A stretch of 64,000 bases of DNA from Bacteroidota bacterium (lineage in GTDB: Bacteria; Bacteroidota; Bacteroidia; Bacteroidales; Porphyromonadaceae). A model generated the notes under the pieces. That model had not been told where the DNA came from. It was given only the letters and a program-made list of their open reading frames with translations, and did no database searches. The first letter of the stretch is position 1; each line of letters opens with the position of its first letter. Both the position numbers and the translations under genes were made by a program. This document shows positions 18,961-29,972 of the stretch, piece by piece. The stretch covers positions 46,652 to 110,651 of the forward strand of contig JAEWZH010000018.1 of the NCBI GenBank assembly GCA_023395395.1, read 5' to 3'.

Positions 18961-19281
18961 TTATAAAAGTCCCAATTCTAGCTTTGCCTCATCAGTCATC
19001 ATATCTCGATGCCACTCAGGCTCAAAAGTGAGCTTAATCTCCACACTCTTTACACCTTGTACTGCTTCCACACGCATTTGTGCGTCCATAACCAAAAAGT
19101 CTACCACAGGGCAATTGGGTGAAGTGAGGGTCATTGTGACGATGACGTGTCCTGTCTCATCATTGATATCAATATCGTAGACGAGTCCCAGATCGTAGAT
19201 ATTGACGGGAATCTCTGGGTCATAGACAGTCCGAAGTGCCTTTACAATCTCTTCCTCTATACGTAGTAAATTAGTCTCCAT
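18961..19281 (-). CDS. MIP18/DUF59 family Fe-S assembly protein
   Basis: This 106-residue protein is a single MIP18 (DUF59) domain, involved in Fe-S cluster maturation in other organisms (SufT, PaaD and related proteins). The pattern YDPEIPVNIYDLGLVYDI and TSPNCPVVDFL, with the conserved reactive Cys, is clear. Its ATG shares one base with the stop codon of the S41 peptidase gene (TAATG), so translation is coupled. The Mrp protein at 12004 contains a related N-terminal domain. Confidence 0.93.
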   Translation of the reverse strand: METNLLRIEEEIVKALRTVYDPEIPVNIYDLGLVYDIDINDETGHVIVTMTLTSPNCPVVDFLVMDAQMRVEAVQGVKSVEIKLTFEPEWHRDMMTDEAKLELGLL

Positions 19282-20309
19282 TACTCGTTCTTTAGTGTAT
19301 AAATGTGTTGAACTGCAGTCACGAGGATATTATCGATGGCGTTAGGATTTTCGTAATAGCTCTCATTGTGCGCTTCTATATCAGGAACAAAGCCACCCTC
19401 CAATTGGTTCATATCCTTGTCGTAGCTCTTGACAGCGGAGTAACGCACCTTCCAGCCATTGGGGAGCTCTGAGGTCGCTGGCATCCCAGTGCCGCCACCA
19501 GAAATCTCTCCAATACGGGTTACATTTTTGGCAAGTGCCACCTTGTATAAGAAGTCATTGGTAGCACTGAAGCAACTCCTATCCTGCAGGATTATGAGAG
19601 GCTTCTCAGTATATGTAATATACTTGTTAGGTGTGATATAGTGGGCTTTTGGTTCTGAAAAGGCATCTCGAGCTGGGCCAGTCTTGTAGACGGTATAACC
19701 GACAAGAGTCTTTTCAGTGAGGAAGTAGGAAACAAGCTTGTCAGAATTTTCAACAGACCCGCCGCCATTGCCTCTAACATCAAGTATAATCGCATCAGCA
19801 TTTTGAAGGAGCGTAAAGATAGCTTTCATATTCCCCAGGCTATTGGAGAAGCTACTGTAAGAGATATAGCCAAAGCTCATGTCTCTATCTTTTGTGGTGA
19901 GTAGGCCGTACTTCATGCCTCCAGAGATAAAAAGATTTCCCGATATATGACGACTGCGAGCATAGATATTGAGACCGGTAGTGGGGTCTGGGACTAGTTT
20001 GTCGTAGCGCGAAATATCAAAGTCGGAGTAGAGATTGACATGCCCATCTTTCAGTTCACTGAGCATGGAATCCATTAGATTAAAGAATAGCAAGTCATTG
20101 AGCTTTCTAGTCTCTATTTTGGTCAGATAACGCTTGTGTACTTCGTCCCAGTCTACTCCCTTCTCATCGAGAAAGCAATAGCGCTCGTCAATGATTTTCC
20201 ATAGTGCTTCAAAGTTGGTTTTGTAGTCACGTACCACTGGGGTCTCAGGCATGCAACTGCCGAGAACCAATGCTATCAGGATAGCGAGTATTGAGAAGAT
20301 TTTTTTCAT
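19281..20309 (-). CDS. S41-family peptidase, lipoprotein
   Basis: The protein has a lipoprotein signal with Cys19 (LVLGSC) and a tail-specific-protease fold of the S41 type. The presumed nucleophile is Ser248 in DRSCFSATNDF, preceded by the ILDVRGNGGGSVENS strand-loop. No PDZ domain stands out between residues 100 and 140, though a reduced one may be present. It likely acts in the periplasm or on the outer membrane; the substrate is unknown. It overlaps the gene before it by four bases and the MIP18 gene after it by one. Confidence 0.9.
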   Translation of the reverse strand: MKKIFSILAILIALVLGSCMPETPVVRDYKTNFEALWKIIDERYCFLDEKGVDWDEVHKRYLTKIETRKLNDLLFFNLMDSMLSELKDGHVNLYSDFDISRYDKLVPDPTTGLNIYARSRHISGNLFISGGMKYGLLTTKDRDMSFGYISYSSFSNSLGNMKAIFTLLQNADAIILDVRGNGGGSVENSDKLVSYFLTEKTLVGYTVYKTGPARDAFSEPKAHYITPNKYITYTEKPLIILQDRSCFSATNDFLYKVALAKNVTRIGEISGGGTGMPATSELPNGWKVRYSAVKSYDKDMNQLEGGFVPDIEAHNESYYENPNAIDNILVTAVQHIYTLKNE

Positions 20310-21208
20310 CTGTAGAGTGTGCTATGGATTTGAGAAGACTTGAGTGACTTATTACCCGAAAAACTGGCGACATCAAAAGAAAAACCAAGAACTACCCCCC
20401 AGCTACCCTCACGGTAGGTGGTGTGGCTGATTCTTTGACTTAAATAGGTATGTTCCGCTCCTAAAGTGACCGTAAAGCTATTGATTGGGAGATCTATCAG
20501 GAGTCTTTGCTGTATGCCTAGAGTATTGTGTAAAGAGCCAAAATGGAAAACAAATTTGGCTCCATTCTCCCCAGAGATATAGTCGTAGTAACTCTGTCCA
20601 TAATCGGGATGGAATGCACCTTGTAGCAATGACGATTGCGCAGAGTAGCTTATAGCGAGTGGCAGCACATTCCAAGGGATTTGATAACGCAGTCTTACCC
20701 AACCATCAACCCCAAAACTACCCTTGCCATTAGCAATATTATTGGTATTGTCGAGCTTGAAATTACCTGCCGCTTTCATTGCAAAAAGAGGTGCAAGATC
20801 TACACTCAACCCCTTGTCCCGAAGCACCCTCCAGCTGGGACCAAGCTTGTACTCCAAACCTATTCCATACATCTGACTATTATTGGCTGGGTTTTTCATA
20901 TTTGCACCAAAGAGAACTACCTCTTGATAAAGGTGCCATGACTGATTTACTGGAGCCTTGTAGTCGGTGAGAAAGCTCATCTTTGCTTCTATCCCTCGAT
21001 GCGAAATGGGACTCAAATACTCATCAATTACACTGCGCTCACCCAATTGAAATAGATACTTGGTGTGTGTTGTAGGGAGTTGGTCTTGCATCTGCCAGCC
21101 CTCACTTTGTATCCAATTGCCAAGCTTATGATACCACCTCTCCTGAGCGATCGCCGGAGAAGTCGCAAATAGCACTGTGATTGCGATGGCAATAATCTGT
21201 CTATTCAT
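20306..21208 (-). CDS. putative outer-membrane beta-barrel protein (DUF3316-like)
   Basis: From the ATG at 21208 the protein has 300 residues and starts with a signal peptide ending near SPAIAQ. The rest shows alternating hydrophobic strands, aromatic residues and a pattern of Gly and Ser turns, which is typical of outer-membrane barrels. It resembles the DUF3316 group of Bacteroidetes, but this is from memory of the pattern, not from a search. No function can be given. Its start overlaps the end of parC by eight bases, so it is translationally coupled to it. A longer frame from 21256 would lack the signal peptide at the front. Confidence 0.7.
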   Translation of the reverse strand: MNRQIIAIAITVLFATSPAIAQERWYHKLGNWIQSEGWQMQDQLPTTHTKYLFQLGERSVIDEYLSPISHRGIEAKMSFLTDYKAPVNQSWHLYQEVVLFGANMKNPANNSQMYGIGLEYKLGPSWRVLRDKGLSVDLAPLFAMKAAGNFKLDNTNNIANGKGSFGVDGWVRLRYQIPWNVLPLAISYSAQSSLLQGAFHPDYGQSYYDYISGENGAKFVFHFGSLHNTLGIQQRLLIDLPINSFTVTLGAEHTYLSQRISHTTYREGSWGVVLGFSFDVASFSGNKSLKSSQIHSTLYR

Positions 21209-23873
21209 TATCCTCATCCTTAAAGTCCAACATCCTCTGTCCCGAGGCTTCTTCAATCAATTTTAGGGTCTCTTCCGCATCTTGCTCGAGATCTACCTCT
21301 GGCTCCATATCTTCTTCATCTGCCTCTACATCTTCCAGTTCGGGAAAACGAGTAGGGGGGAGTTCTTCAATCTTTGCGACATCGAAGTTGCTAATCCTCT
21401 TGCCTTTCGCTCGGATACTCTTCTCTGCTATAAATTCTTCAGCATCTATCTCTATCGGCAGACGATGCTCATCATTACCACCAAAGGTTACCTTGATAAG
21501 AGGATAGACTTCTCCTGAGAGTAGTAGTATACTATTCTCCATTTCTCCCTGGATGTATTCATGCTTGCTGCTCTCCTCTATAGCGAAGCGTTTGATGTAA
21601 GTAAACCCTGCCTCCTTGTCGTAGTAGACGAGGGTCCAAATCTTATCAGGGTCGTATTGCTCTACTACCATCACATCACGCTCGAAGTGATTGCTCTCGC
21701 TAAAGTTGGTTGTATAGCAGTCGCCATTAGTACGGATTACGAGGACCTTGTCATCGCCTCCAAATTCTCCGAGGTATTCGCCTCTATTATCATAATTGAT
21801 ACGAAAGACATCACGATCAAACCATACCTTGCGCCCTCCGAGGGTGCTAGCTCCTTGCTCTTTGAGCGTAACTTTGAAAATATTACCTCTCGTAAGAAGA
21901 TTGCCCTTTGCTGTACGAGCTTTAATAAGGATGTCCGCAAAATTGCGCTCAAATACCAACTTCTTTCTCGATGCTTTTTGCAGTGGACGAAGTACTACCT
22001 TGACGGTTTCTGCCTCGCCATTAGGGTTAGCCGAGAAATACAGTACTTTAGAGTCGGATTTTTCTTGAGTAAGATGGTATTCTCTGTCACGAATAATGGA
22101 ACTGACATTGAAGCGCTTAATAAACGACGCCCCATTTTTGCCATCACGGTAGATTACATTGTATATAGTCCGCTTATCGCCACGCACCCATCGTGCTACG
22201 TGCAGGATATTTTTCCCCACAAAAGCCTTGTCAGATACTTTGGTAATCATATATCTGCCGTCCTCGAGAAATACGATTACATCGTCTATATCAGCTACAT
22301 CACAGATATATTCATCTTTCTTAAGGCTGGTACCTATAAATCCACCTTCACGATCTACATAGAGCTTTTCATTTTTAAGCACCACCTTTGCGGCTTGTAT
22401 CTCGTCAAAGCTCTGTAGTTTGGTGCGCCTTGGATACCGGCTTCCATATTCTTTCAGAAGCTTTTGATACCACTTGATGGTATATGTGCACATATCAGTG
22501 AGTGTAGTCTCAATATCTGCCATTTGCTTTTCGAGCCCTTGGATAAAGAGTTGGTTTTTCTCCTCATTGAATTTGAGGATACGCGCCATACGAAGCTCAA
22601 GAAGTAGCTTCAGATCCTCATCAGTTACAGGACGAATTAATCCCTCTAACACATCTGACAGACGAGCACGAATATGAACAATCGCCATCTTGAGATCTTT
22701 TGCCTGTTCAAACTCTTTGTCTTTGTAGATACGACGCTGGATAAATAGTTCCTCTAGCGAACTCTTTAGGTGCTGCTCCTGTAGCTCCCCTAGTTCTATC
22801 CTCAGCTCTTGCTCGAGGTAATCCATCGTCCTCTGGACGTTGTCTCTAAGGACATCGGAGACGCTGAGAAAGGCTGGCTTGTCGTCCCGAATTACGCAGC
22901 AGTTGGGGGAGATACTCACCTCGCAGTCGGTAAAGGCATATAGAGCATCGATGGTCTTGTCGGGCGAAGTTCCGGGGGGAAGCTGAATTTCGATATTGGC
23001 CGAGGCTGCTGTCTTGTCGTCAATCTTTTTGATTTTGATGCTTCCCTTGTCATTTGCCCGCATTATTGACTCAATAATGGAGCTCGTGGTACGGGAAAAG
23101 GGAACCTCAGTAATTGCAAGTGTGCGTACATCCTTTTTCTCAATCAAGGCACGCACTTTGATTTGCCCACCCCTCTCACCATCATTGTATCGGCTTACAT
23201 CCATCAAGCCGCCAGTAGCGAAGTCAGGGAAGAGTTGGAACTCCTCTCCTTTTAGATGGCTAATACATGCCTCGAGGAGTTCGGATACATTGTGTGGAAG
23301 TATCTTGCTCGAAAGCCCCACAGCAATACCTTCAGCTCCTTGAGCAAGAAGTAGCGGAAACTTGACTGGAAGAGAGACAGGCTCCTCGTGTGCAGCATCA
23401 TACGAAGGTTTGTATTCAGTAATCTTGTCGCTAAAAAGTATTTCCTTAGCAAAAGGAGTGAGCCGTGCTTCGATGTACCTCGCTGCTGCTGCGCCATCAC
23501 CTGTCAGCACATTCCCCCAGTTGCCTTGGCAGTCGATTAGAAGTTCCTTCTGCCCAAGTTGTACCAAAGCGTCGCCTATACTCGCATCGCCATGAGGATG
23601 AAGGGACATTGTCTGCCCCACGATATTGGCGACTTTGATGAGGCGATCATCCATCTTGCTCATGGTATAGAGGATGCGTCTTTGCACAGGCTTGAGTCCA
23701 TCTTCGATATGTGGCACAGCACGCTCCAGTATGACATAGGAAGCATATGAAAGAAACCAATTTCGGTACATCCCACGTAGCTCATATCTATTTACCTCGT
23801 GGATACCCTCCTCGGTTTGCTTTTCTTCCTCAATGATTTCGCTTGGATTCTGCCCTATATTATCTTCTTTCAT
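21201..23873 (-). CDS. parC: DNA topoisomerase IV subunit A
   Basis: The 890-residue protein has the type IIA breakage-reunion core, with the conserved HPHGDASIGDALV segment (92-104) and catalytic Tyr133 in AAARYIEARL, then a coiled-coil stretch and a C-terminal beta-pinwheel-like part. It lacks the GyrA box, which favours ParC over GyrA. Residue 97 is Ala at the place where E. coli ParC has the quinolone-related Ser80. The acidic tail of about 60 residues (many Glu and Asp) is common in Bacteroidetes. A promoter lies just upstream. It leads the run parC, outer-membrane protein, S41 peptidase, MIP18, lpxH. Confidence 0.94.
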   Translation of the reverse strand: MKEDNIGQNPSEIIEEEKQTEEGIHEVNRYELRGMYRNWFLSYASYVILERAVPHIEDGLKPVQRRILYTMSKMDDRLIKVANIVGQTMSLHPHGDASIGDALVQLGQKELLIDCQGNWGNVLTGDGAAAARYIEARLTPFAKEILFSDKITEYKPSYDAAHEEPVSLPVKFPLLLAQGAEGIAVGLSSKILPHNVSELLEACISHLKGEEFQLFPDFATGGLMDVSRYNDGERGGQIKVRALIEKKDVRTLAITEVPFSRTTSSIIESIMRANDKGSIKIKKIDDKTAASANIEIQLPPGTSPDKTIDALYAFTDCEVSISPNCCVIRDDKPAFLSVSDVLRDNVQRTMDYLEQELRIELGELQEQHLKSSLEELFIQRRIYKDKEFEQAKDLKMAIVHIRARLSDVLEGLIRPVTDEDLKLLLELRMARILKFNEEKNQLFIQGLEKQMADIETTLTDMCTYTIKWYQKLLKEYGSRYPRRTKLQSFDEIQAAKVVLKNEKLYVDREGGFIGTSLKKDEYICDVADIDDVIVFLEDGRYMITKVSDKAFVGKNILHVARWVRGDKRTIYNVIYRDGKNGASFIKRFNVSSIIRDREYHLTQEKSDSKVLYFSANPNGEAETVKVVLRPLQKASRKKLVFERNFADILIKARTAKGNLLTRGNIFKVTLKEQGASTLGGRKVWFDRDVFRINYDNRGEYLGEFGGDDKVLVIRTNGDCYTTNFSESNHFERDVMVVEQYDPDKIWTLVYYDKEAGFTYIKRFAIEESSKHEYIQGEMENSILLLSGEVYPLIKVTFGGNDEHRLPIEIDAEEFIAEKSIRAKGKRISNFDVAKIEELPPTRFPELEDVEADEEDMEPEVDLEQDAEETLKLIEEASGQRMLDFKDEDNE

Positions 23874-23896
23874 TTATATGTAGCTATTAAATGCCA

Positions 23897-23927
23897 CAAA
23901 TTTAGTCATTTTAGCGTAGAGCCACAA
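23897..23927 (-). promoter_or_regulatory. promoter of parC
   Basis: Read on the minus strand: TTG (23925-23927), 20 bases, TAAATTTG (23897-23904). The parC ATG follows 23 bases later. Confidence 0.75.
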
Positions 23928-23945
23928 TACTCGCCTAGGCAATAA

Positions 23946-23987
23946 ATTCTGACCGTGAGCCTGACTACTGTCAGCCACGGTCAGAAT
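23946..23987 (-). terminator. terminator after the bacterioferritin-like gene
   Basis: A perfect 12-bp stem (23946-23957 with 23976-23987), with further pairing in the loop, is followed on the minus strand by a T-rich stretch. It separates this gene from the parC promoter. Confidence 0.85.
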
Positions 23988-24019
23988 AATTAATGTCTTA
24001 ACTCTCATTTCTGAGATGG

Positions 24020-24475
24020 TTACATTTGTTTTACCAGCCAGTTTTGACGACCTATCATCTCAATCATCTCTACCTGCTCTTGACTCCAGTAGAGGTCTTC
24101 TTCCTCATCGATTAGGTAGGCTTTCAGGATATCATATGTGGTGGGATCATCCTTCAGCTCCGCCATACAGTCATATAGCAAATTTACTCCATCCTCTTGG
24201 TGCTTGAGATCCACTTTGAGATACTCTATAGGATCTTTGATTAGCTCACATCCTATTTGACCTTCAATCTTTACTTCTCCTCCAAGATCATTGATGCGAG
24301 TTATAAATTTCTCGACCCATCCCATTTCTTTAGCATAGTGTCCTTTGTACTTCTCTCCAAGTTTTGAAAATCCCATGGATTCAAAGTGTTTACCCTGTAC
24401 AAAGTGCGCAAAAGCCCCACTCGTTAGGCCTGTTGTGAAAAGCTGTAGTGCTTCAATTGATTTTTGATGTCTCAT
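24020..24475 (-). CDS. bacterioferritin-like protein with altered ferroxidase site
   Basis: The 151-residue protein aligns along its whole length with bacterioferritin: KEMGWVEKFITRINDLGG matches helix B, and DEEEDLYWSQEQVEMIEMIGRQNWL matches helix D. Aligned by hand to E. coli Bfr, the six ferroxidase ligands are mostly changed: E18 to Leu17, H54 to Trp53, E94 to Gln93 and H130 to Asp, while E51 (Glu50) and E127 remain. The heme-ligand Met52 matches Met51. It may store iron by another route or have a different role. It lies downstream of the ohrR locus, which suggests oxidative-stress control, but no matching operator is seen before it. Confidence 0.8.
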   Translation of the reverse strand: MRHQKSIEALQLFTTGLTSGAFAHFVQGKHFESMGFSKLGEKYKGHYAKEMGWVEKFITRINDLGGEVKIEGQIGCELIKDPIEYLKVDLKHQEDGVNLLYDCMAELKDDPTTYDILKAYLIDEEEDLYWSQEQVEMIEMIGRQNWLVKQM

Positions 24476-24581
24476 TTTTCTTTGTCTTTAATGTTTGATA
24501 CTCTATAAATTGTCTATCTCGATATTTGTCGCACAAGATCCCCCGTATCGCCATGATGATATTGTCGGAGTGGTCTTGGTG

Positions 24582-25009
24582 TTATTGCTCCCTATTCATA
24601 AGTTTATAAATCAATCTCTTTAGTGTATCCACCTCTCTATTGTTAAAGAGAAATCCTTTGCTAGCTCAGTCGGTATTGATTTTGCTTCTTCTTCAAGTTG
24701 TTTGCCTTTGTCTGTCAAATGTATCCTTACAATTCGCTCATCCTGCTTGCATCTTTGACGGATAATCAGTCCCTTACATTCCATTCGTTTGAGCAGAGGA
24801 GTTAGTATTCCACTGTCCAATAATAGTCGTTTACCTATGGTACTTACGGGTAAAAAGTCCTTCTCCCAGAGTACTAAAAGAACTAGGTACTGAGGATAGG
24901 TAATATCTAAATTGGTTAGATATTTACCATAGCTCTGTATGATTTCCCTAGATGCTGCATAAATAGGGAAGCAAAGCTGGTTGTCCAATCTTAATTTGTC
25001 GTACTTCAT
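24582..25009 (-). pseudogene. ohrR: OhrR-type MarR-family peroxide sensor, C-terminally frameshifted
   Basis: The 129-residue open frame (24620-25009) reads like OhrR: LRLDNQLCFPIYAASRE holds the redox-sensing Cys13, followed by the DITYPQYLVLLVLWE helix and the winged helix DSGILTPLLKRMECKGLI. OhrR normally ends in a dimerisation helix. Here the frame ends early with TIERWIH, while the neighbouring frame continues as NNREVDTLKRLIYKLMNREQ to a stop at 24582, which fits the missing helix. One extra base near 24643-24645 would restore a 142-residue protein. So the gene either carries a recent frameshift, is shifted by the ribosome, or has a sequencing error. The operator at 25020 points to self-regulation. 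Confidence 0.8.
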
Positions 25010-25019
25010 CGTTACCTTA

Positions 25020-25044
25020 TTTGTTCGTTTACAAAACGAGCAAA
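25020..25044. promoter_or_regulatory. palindromic operator upstream of ohrR
   Basis: TTTGTTCGTTT and its near-complement AAACGAGCAAA form a 25-base imperfect palindrome, ten bases before the ohrR start. Size and position fit a MarR/OhrR dimer site; binding is inferred. Confidence 0.65.
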
Positions 25045-27317
<2,273 letters not shown>

Positions 27318-27337
27318 TATTGGATGACAGTAGTAAT

Positions 27338-27373
27338 AGGGGATAGAAGGGTTGGTGAACTCTTGTATCCCCT
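27338..27373 (+). terminator. terminator after gyrB
   Basis: AGGGGATA (27338-27345) pairs with TATCCCCT (27366-27373), followed by a T-rich tail. It covers the alternative start at 27324 of the next gene, which supports 27396 instead. Confidence 0.7.
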
Positions 27374-27395
27374 TTTATCTATTATCTATAAAACT

Positions 27396-29114
27396 ATGGA
27401 AGGAAGGACTTTTTCGCTTAAGCAACTTCAAGAGCAGATTGATAGTTGCAATAAGTTTCTTGAGACGAGCAAACCAGTAATAGGGATATCTACCAATCAC
27501 AATCATGTGGATGAGAATACCCTCACACACACCTATTGTGATAGTGTAAAGCTTGCAGGCGGTATTCCATTGATTATTCCACAGACGGATGATATAGATC
27601 TGCTATTGGAAACTCTTGGAAGGTGCGATGGGTTGATCATGAGTGGCGGTGGTGATGTCCACTCTCTGTGGTGGGGAGAGGAACCACATCATAAGGTGGG
27701 CAAAGTCGTTCACAATAAAGATTTCTTTGACCTGTCGCTCATTCAGAGTGCCCTGAAACTCAATATCCCAGTACTGGGAATTTGCCGTGGCCTTCAGTTG
27801 CTCAATGTTGCACTAGGTGGGACGCTTCATCAGGATATTCAAAGCTTTGTGGAGGGAGCTTTCAATCATGTACAGACTGCTACTCGATACGAAGAGTGGC
27901 ATCCTGTGGAAATACTTTCTGACGGTAGACTTCGTAGTCTTATTGGAGAGGATAGACTGATGGTTAATTCCTTCCACCACCAGTCTGTAAATAGACTCGC
28001 TGATTGTGGAACCATTTGTGCCAAAGCTGATGATGGTGTAGTGGAGGCGGTGGATTTCTATCCAGAATACAATGCTTTGGGTGTGCAATGGCACCCTGAG
28101 GCACTTGCTTGTGAGGGTAAGACCAAGCACCTTGAGATATTCAAGTGGCTGGTGGATGAAGCAAAGTTATTCAAACAAGCACGTCATATCCATCAACATA
28201 TTATTACTATTGATTCACACGTTGATACCCCTTCATTACTAGTAGGTAATCCTTGCGGTGATAGTGATATTGCCAAGGTAGACTATTCTGGGATGGTGAC
28301 AGGAGGACTAGATATAGCCTTCATGGCTGCTTTTGTCGCACAGGGTAGCGAGACTCCTTATAATCAGATGATAGAGATGTTAGATGCCACGGATGCTTAT
28401 GCCAAGGAATCGGAGAATAAAATAGTAGTATTGACAGATACCTCTAAGGCTTGGGAGTACAAAATAAAGCATCAAAAGATGATTTGTAAGGCGGTAGAGA
28501 ATGGCTATGCAATTGGGGATGATTTGTCCAAACTTGAAGAGCTTACCAGCCGAGGTGTCAAATATATTACTCTTTGTCATAATGGAGATAATCAGATTTG
28601 CGACTCAGGAGTCCGTAGCCACCAGACACATGGAGGTCTGAGTGACTTCGGAAAAAATGTTGTGAAGGAGATGAATAGGTTGGGGATTGCCATAGATGTT
28701 TCGCATGCAGCAGACGCAACTGTACAAGATGTATTGGAAATAAGTAGTGCCCCAGTCATCGCCAGCCACAGCTCTTGTCGGGCTATTTACGATCATCCAC
28801 GCAATCTGCCAGATGAATTGATGAAGGCGATAGCTGACAAAGGGGGGGTGGTGCAGCTCTGTATGTATCATGGTTTCCTTAAGGACAAGGGAGCGACAGT
28901 GTTAGACTTCGTAAATCACCTCATGCATGCTATAGATGTGGTTGGAATAGATTATGTGGGTATAGGGACTGATTTTGATGGAGGAGGCGAAGTTGTGGGT
29001 TGCCGAAAAACGGCTGATTTACATCGTATTACAGTTGAACTTCTTCGCCGAGGAATTGCAATAAATCAATTTAGTGGTCTTTGGGGCGCCAATTTGTTAA
29101 GAGTGATTAGGTAA
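27396..29114 (+). CDS. fusion of gamma-glutamyl hydrolase-like (C26) and membrane dipeptidase (M19) domains
   Basis: The 572-residue protein joins two hydrolases. Residues 25-255 form a class I glutamine-amidotransferase-like domain of the PuuD type (peptidase C26), with Cys130 in VLGICRGLQLLN and His233/Glu235 in GVQWHPEA. Residues 265-572 form an M19 dipeptidase, with the HxD zinc motif H275/D277 in TIDSHVDTPSLL, the ENGYAIG glutamate, IDVSHAADATV and ASHSSCRAIYDHPRNLPDE. Both active sites look complete. No signal peptide is seen, so it acts in the cytoplasm. The two steps together could cleave gamma-glutamyl compounds and then dipeptides such as Cys-Gly from glutathione; this is an inference. 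Confidence 0.93.
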   Translation: MEGRTFSLKQLQEQIDSCNKFLETSKPVIGISTNHNHVDENTLTHTYCDSVKLAGGIPLIIPQTDDIDLLLETLGRCDGLIMSGGGDVHSLWWGEEPHHKVGKVVHNKDFFDLSLIQSALKLNIPVLGICRGLQLLNVALGGTLHQDIQSFVEGAFNHVQTATRYEEWHPVEILSDGRLRSLIGEDRLMVNSFHHQSVNRLADCGTICAKADDGVVEAVDFYPEYNALGVQWHPEALACEGKTKHLEIFKWLVDEAKLFKQARHIHQHIITIDSHVDTPSLLVGNPCGDSDIAKVDYSGMVTGGLDIAFMAAFVAQGSETPYNQMIEMLDATDAYAKESENKIVVLTDTSKAWEYKIKHQKMICKAVENGYAIGDDLSKLEELTSRGVKYITLCHNGDNQICDSGVRSHQTHGGLSDFGKNVVKEMNRLGIAIDVSHAADATVQDVLEISSAPVIASHSSCRAIYDHPRNLPDELMKAIADKGGVVQLCMYHGFLKDKGATVLDFVNHLMHAIDVVGIDYVGIGTDFDGGGEVVGCRKTADLHRITVELLRRGIAINQFSGLWGANLLRVIR

Positions 29115-29120
29115 TTGCTT

Positions 29121-29128
29121 ATCTTTGC
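29121..29128 (+). promoter_or_regulatory. -7 element for nfnAB
   Basis: TATCTTTG matches TAnnTTTG, 39 bases before the nfnA ATG. A TTTG box lies 24 bases upstream, a bit too far. Confidence 0.55.
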
Positions 29129-29167
29129 GCTAGATTTTTTGAACGAACCTACTACATATTATTGTGT

Positions 29168-29965
29168 ATGAATAAAATTGTCTCCAAGGAGTATCTCTCT
29201 GAGAAGGTAGTCAAGTTTGTAATCGAAGCACCTCGTATTGCGAAGTCACGTAAAGCTGGGCACTTTGTTATTGTCCGTGTGGGTGAGATGGGTGAGCGTA
29301 TTCCGCTTACTATTGCAGACTCAAACATTAATGCTGGCACCATTACCATGGTAGTTCAGAATGTCGGGCGAAGCTCTCGAAAACTCTGTGAACTGAATGA
29401 GGGTGATTATGTTACCGACGTAGTTGGTCCTCTTGGTCAGGCTACTAAAATCAAAAAATATGGGACTGTTGTCTGTGCAGGAGGTGGAGTCGGTGTAGCC
29501 CCTCTTTTCCCAATTGTTCAAGCGATGCACGAGGCTGGGAATCGTGTGATTGTAGTACTCGCAGCACGTAATAAAGATCTCATTATCCTTGAGAAAGAGA
29601 TGCGCGCCAATTCTGACGATGTAATCATTATGACCGATGACGGTTCGTCGGGTAAACAGGGACTCGTTACAGCCGGTATCGAGGAGGTAATAAGTCGTGA
29701 GAAGGTGGATCTTTGCGTCACCATTGGACCTGCTATTATGATGAAATTTGTAGCTGAGTTGACCAAAAAGCATGAGGTGCCAACCTTTGCTAGCCTAAAT
29801 ACTATTATGGTAGATGGTACAGGCATGTGTGGCGCTTGTCGAGTTACTGTGGATGGGCAGACCAAATTTGTATGTGTCGACGGCCCAGAGTTTGACGCAC
29901 ACAAGGTCGACTTCGACGAGATGCTCAAGAGAATGAATGCATTTAGGGATCAAGAGAAGGCATAA
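29168..29965 (+). CDS. nfnA: NfnA-like FAD/NAD(P)-binding ferredoxin-NADP reductase subunit alpha
   Basis: This 265-residue flavoprotein has a ferredoxin-reductase-like FAD domain (RIPLTIADSNINAGTITMVVQ), an NAD(P) domain (CAGGGVGVAPLFPIVQAM) and a C-terminal [2Fe-2S] site (DGTGMCGACRVTVDG ... FVCVDGPEFDAH). This is the layout of the small subunit of NADH-dependent reduced ferredoxin:NADP oxidoreductase and of dihydroorotate-dehydrogenase electron-transfer subunits. The partner gene directly downstream (nfnB) favours the Nfn assignment. The ATG at 29168 is taken over a TTG at 29162. Nfn balances NADH, NADPH and ferredoxin in anaerobes by electron bifurcation. Confidence 0.88.
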   Translation: MNKIVSKEYLSEKVVKFVIEAPRIAKSRKAGHFVIVRVGEMGERIPLTIADSNINAGTITMVVQNVGRSSRKLCELNEGDYVTDVVGPLGQATKIKKYGTVVCAGGGVGVAPLFPIVQAMHEAGNRVIVVLAARNKDLIILEKEMRANSDDVIIMTDDGSSGKQGLVTAGIEEVISREKVDLCVTIGPAIMMKFVAELTKKHEVPTFASLNTIMVDGTGMCGACRVTVDGQTKFVCVDGPEFDAHKVDFDEMLKRMNAFRDQEKA

Positions 29966-29972
29966 TATAAAG

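Noticed and set aside
21561..22418. A 285-codon plus-strand frame antisense to parC
   Set aside because: It lies wholly inside parC on the other strand, has no promoter and no recognisable protein pattern.
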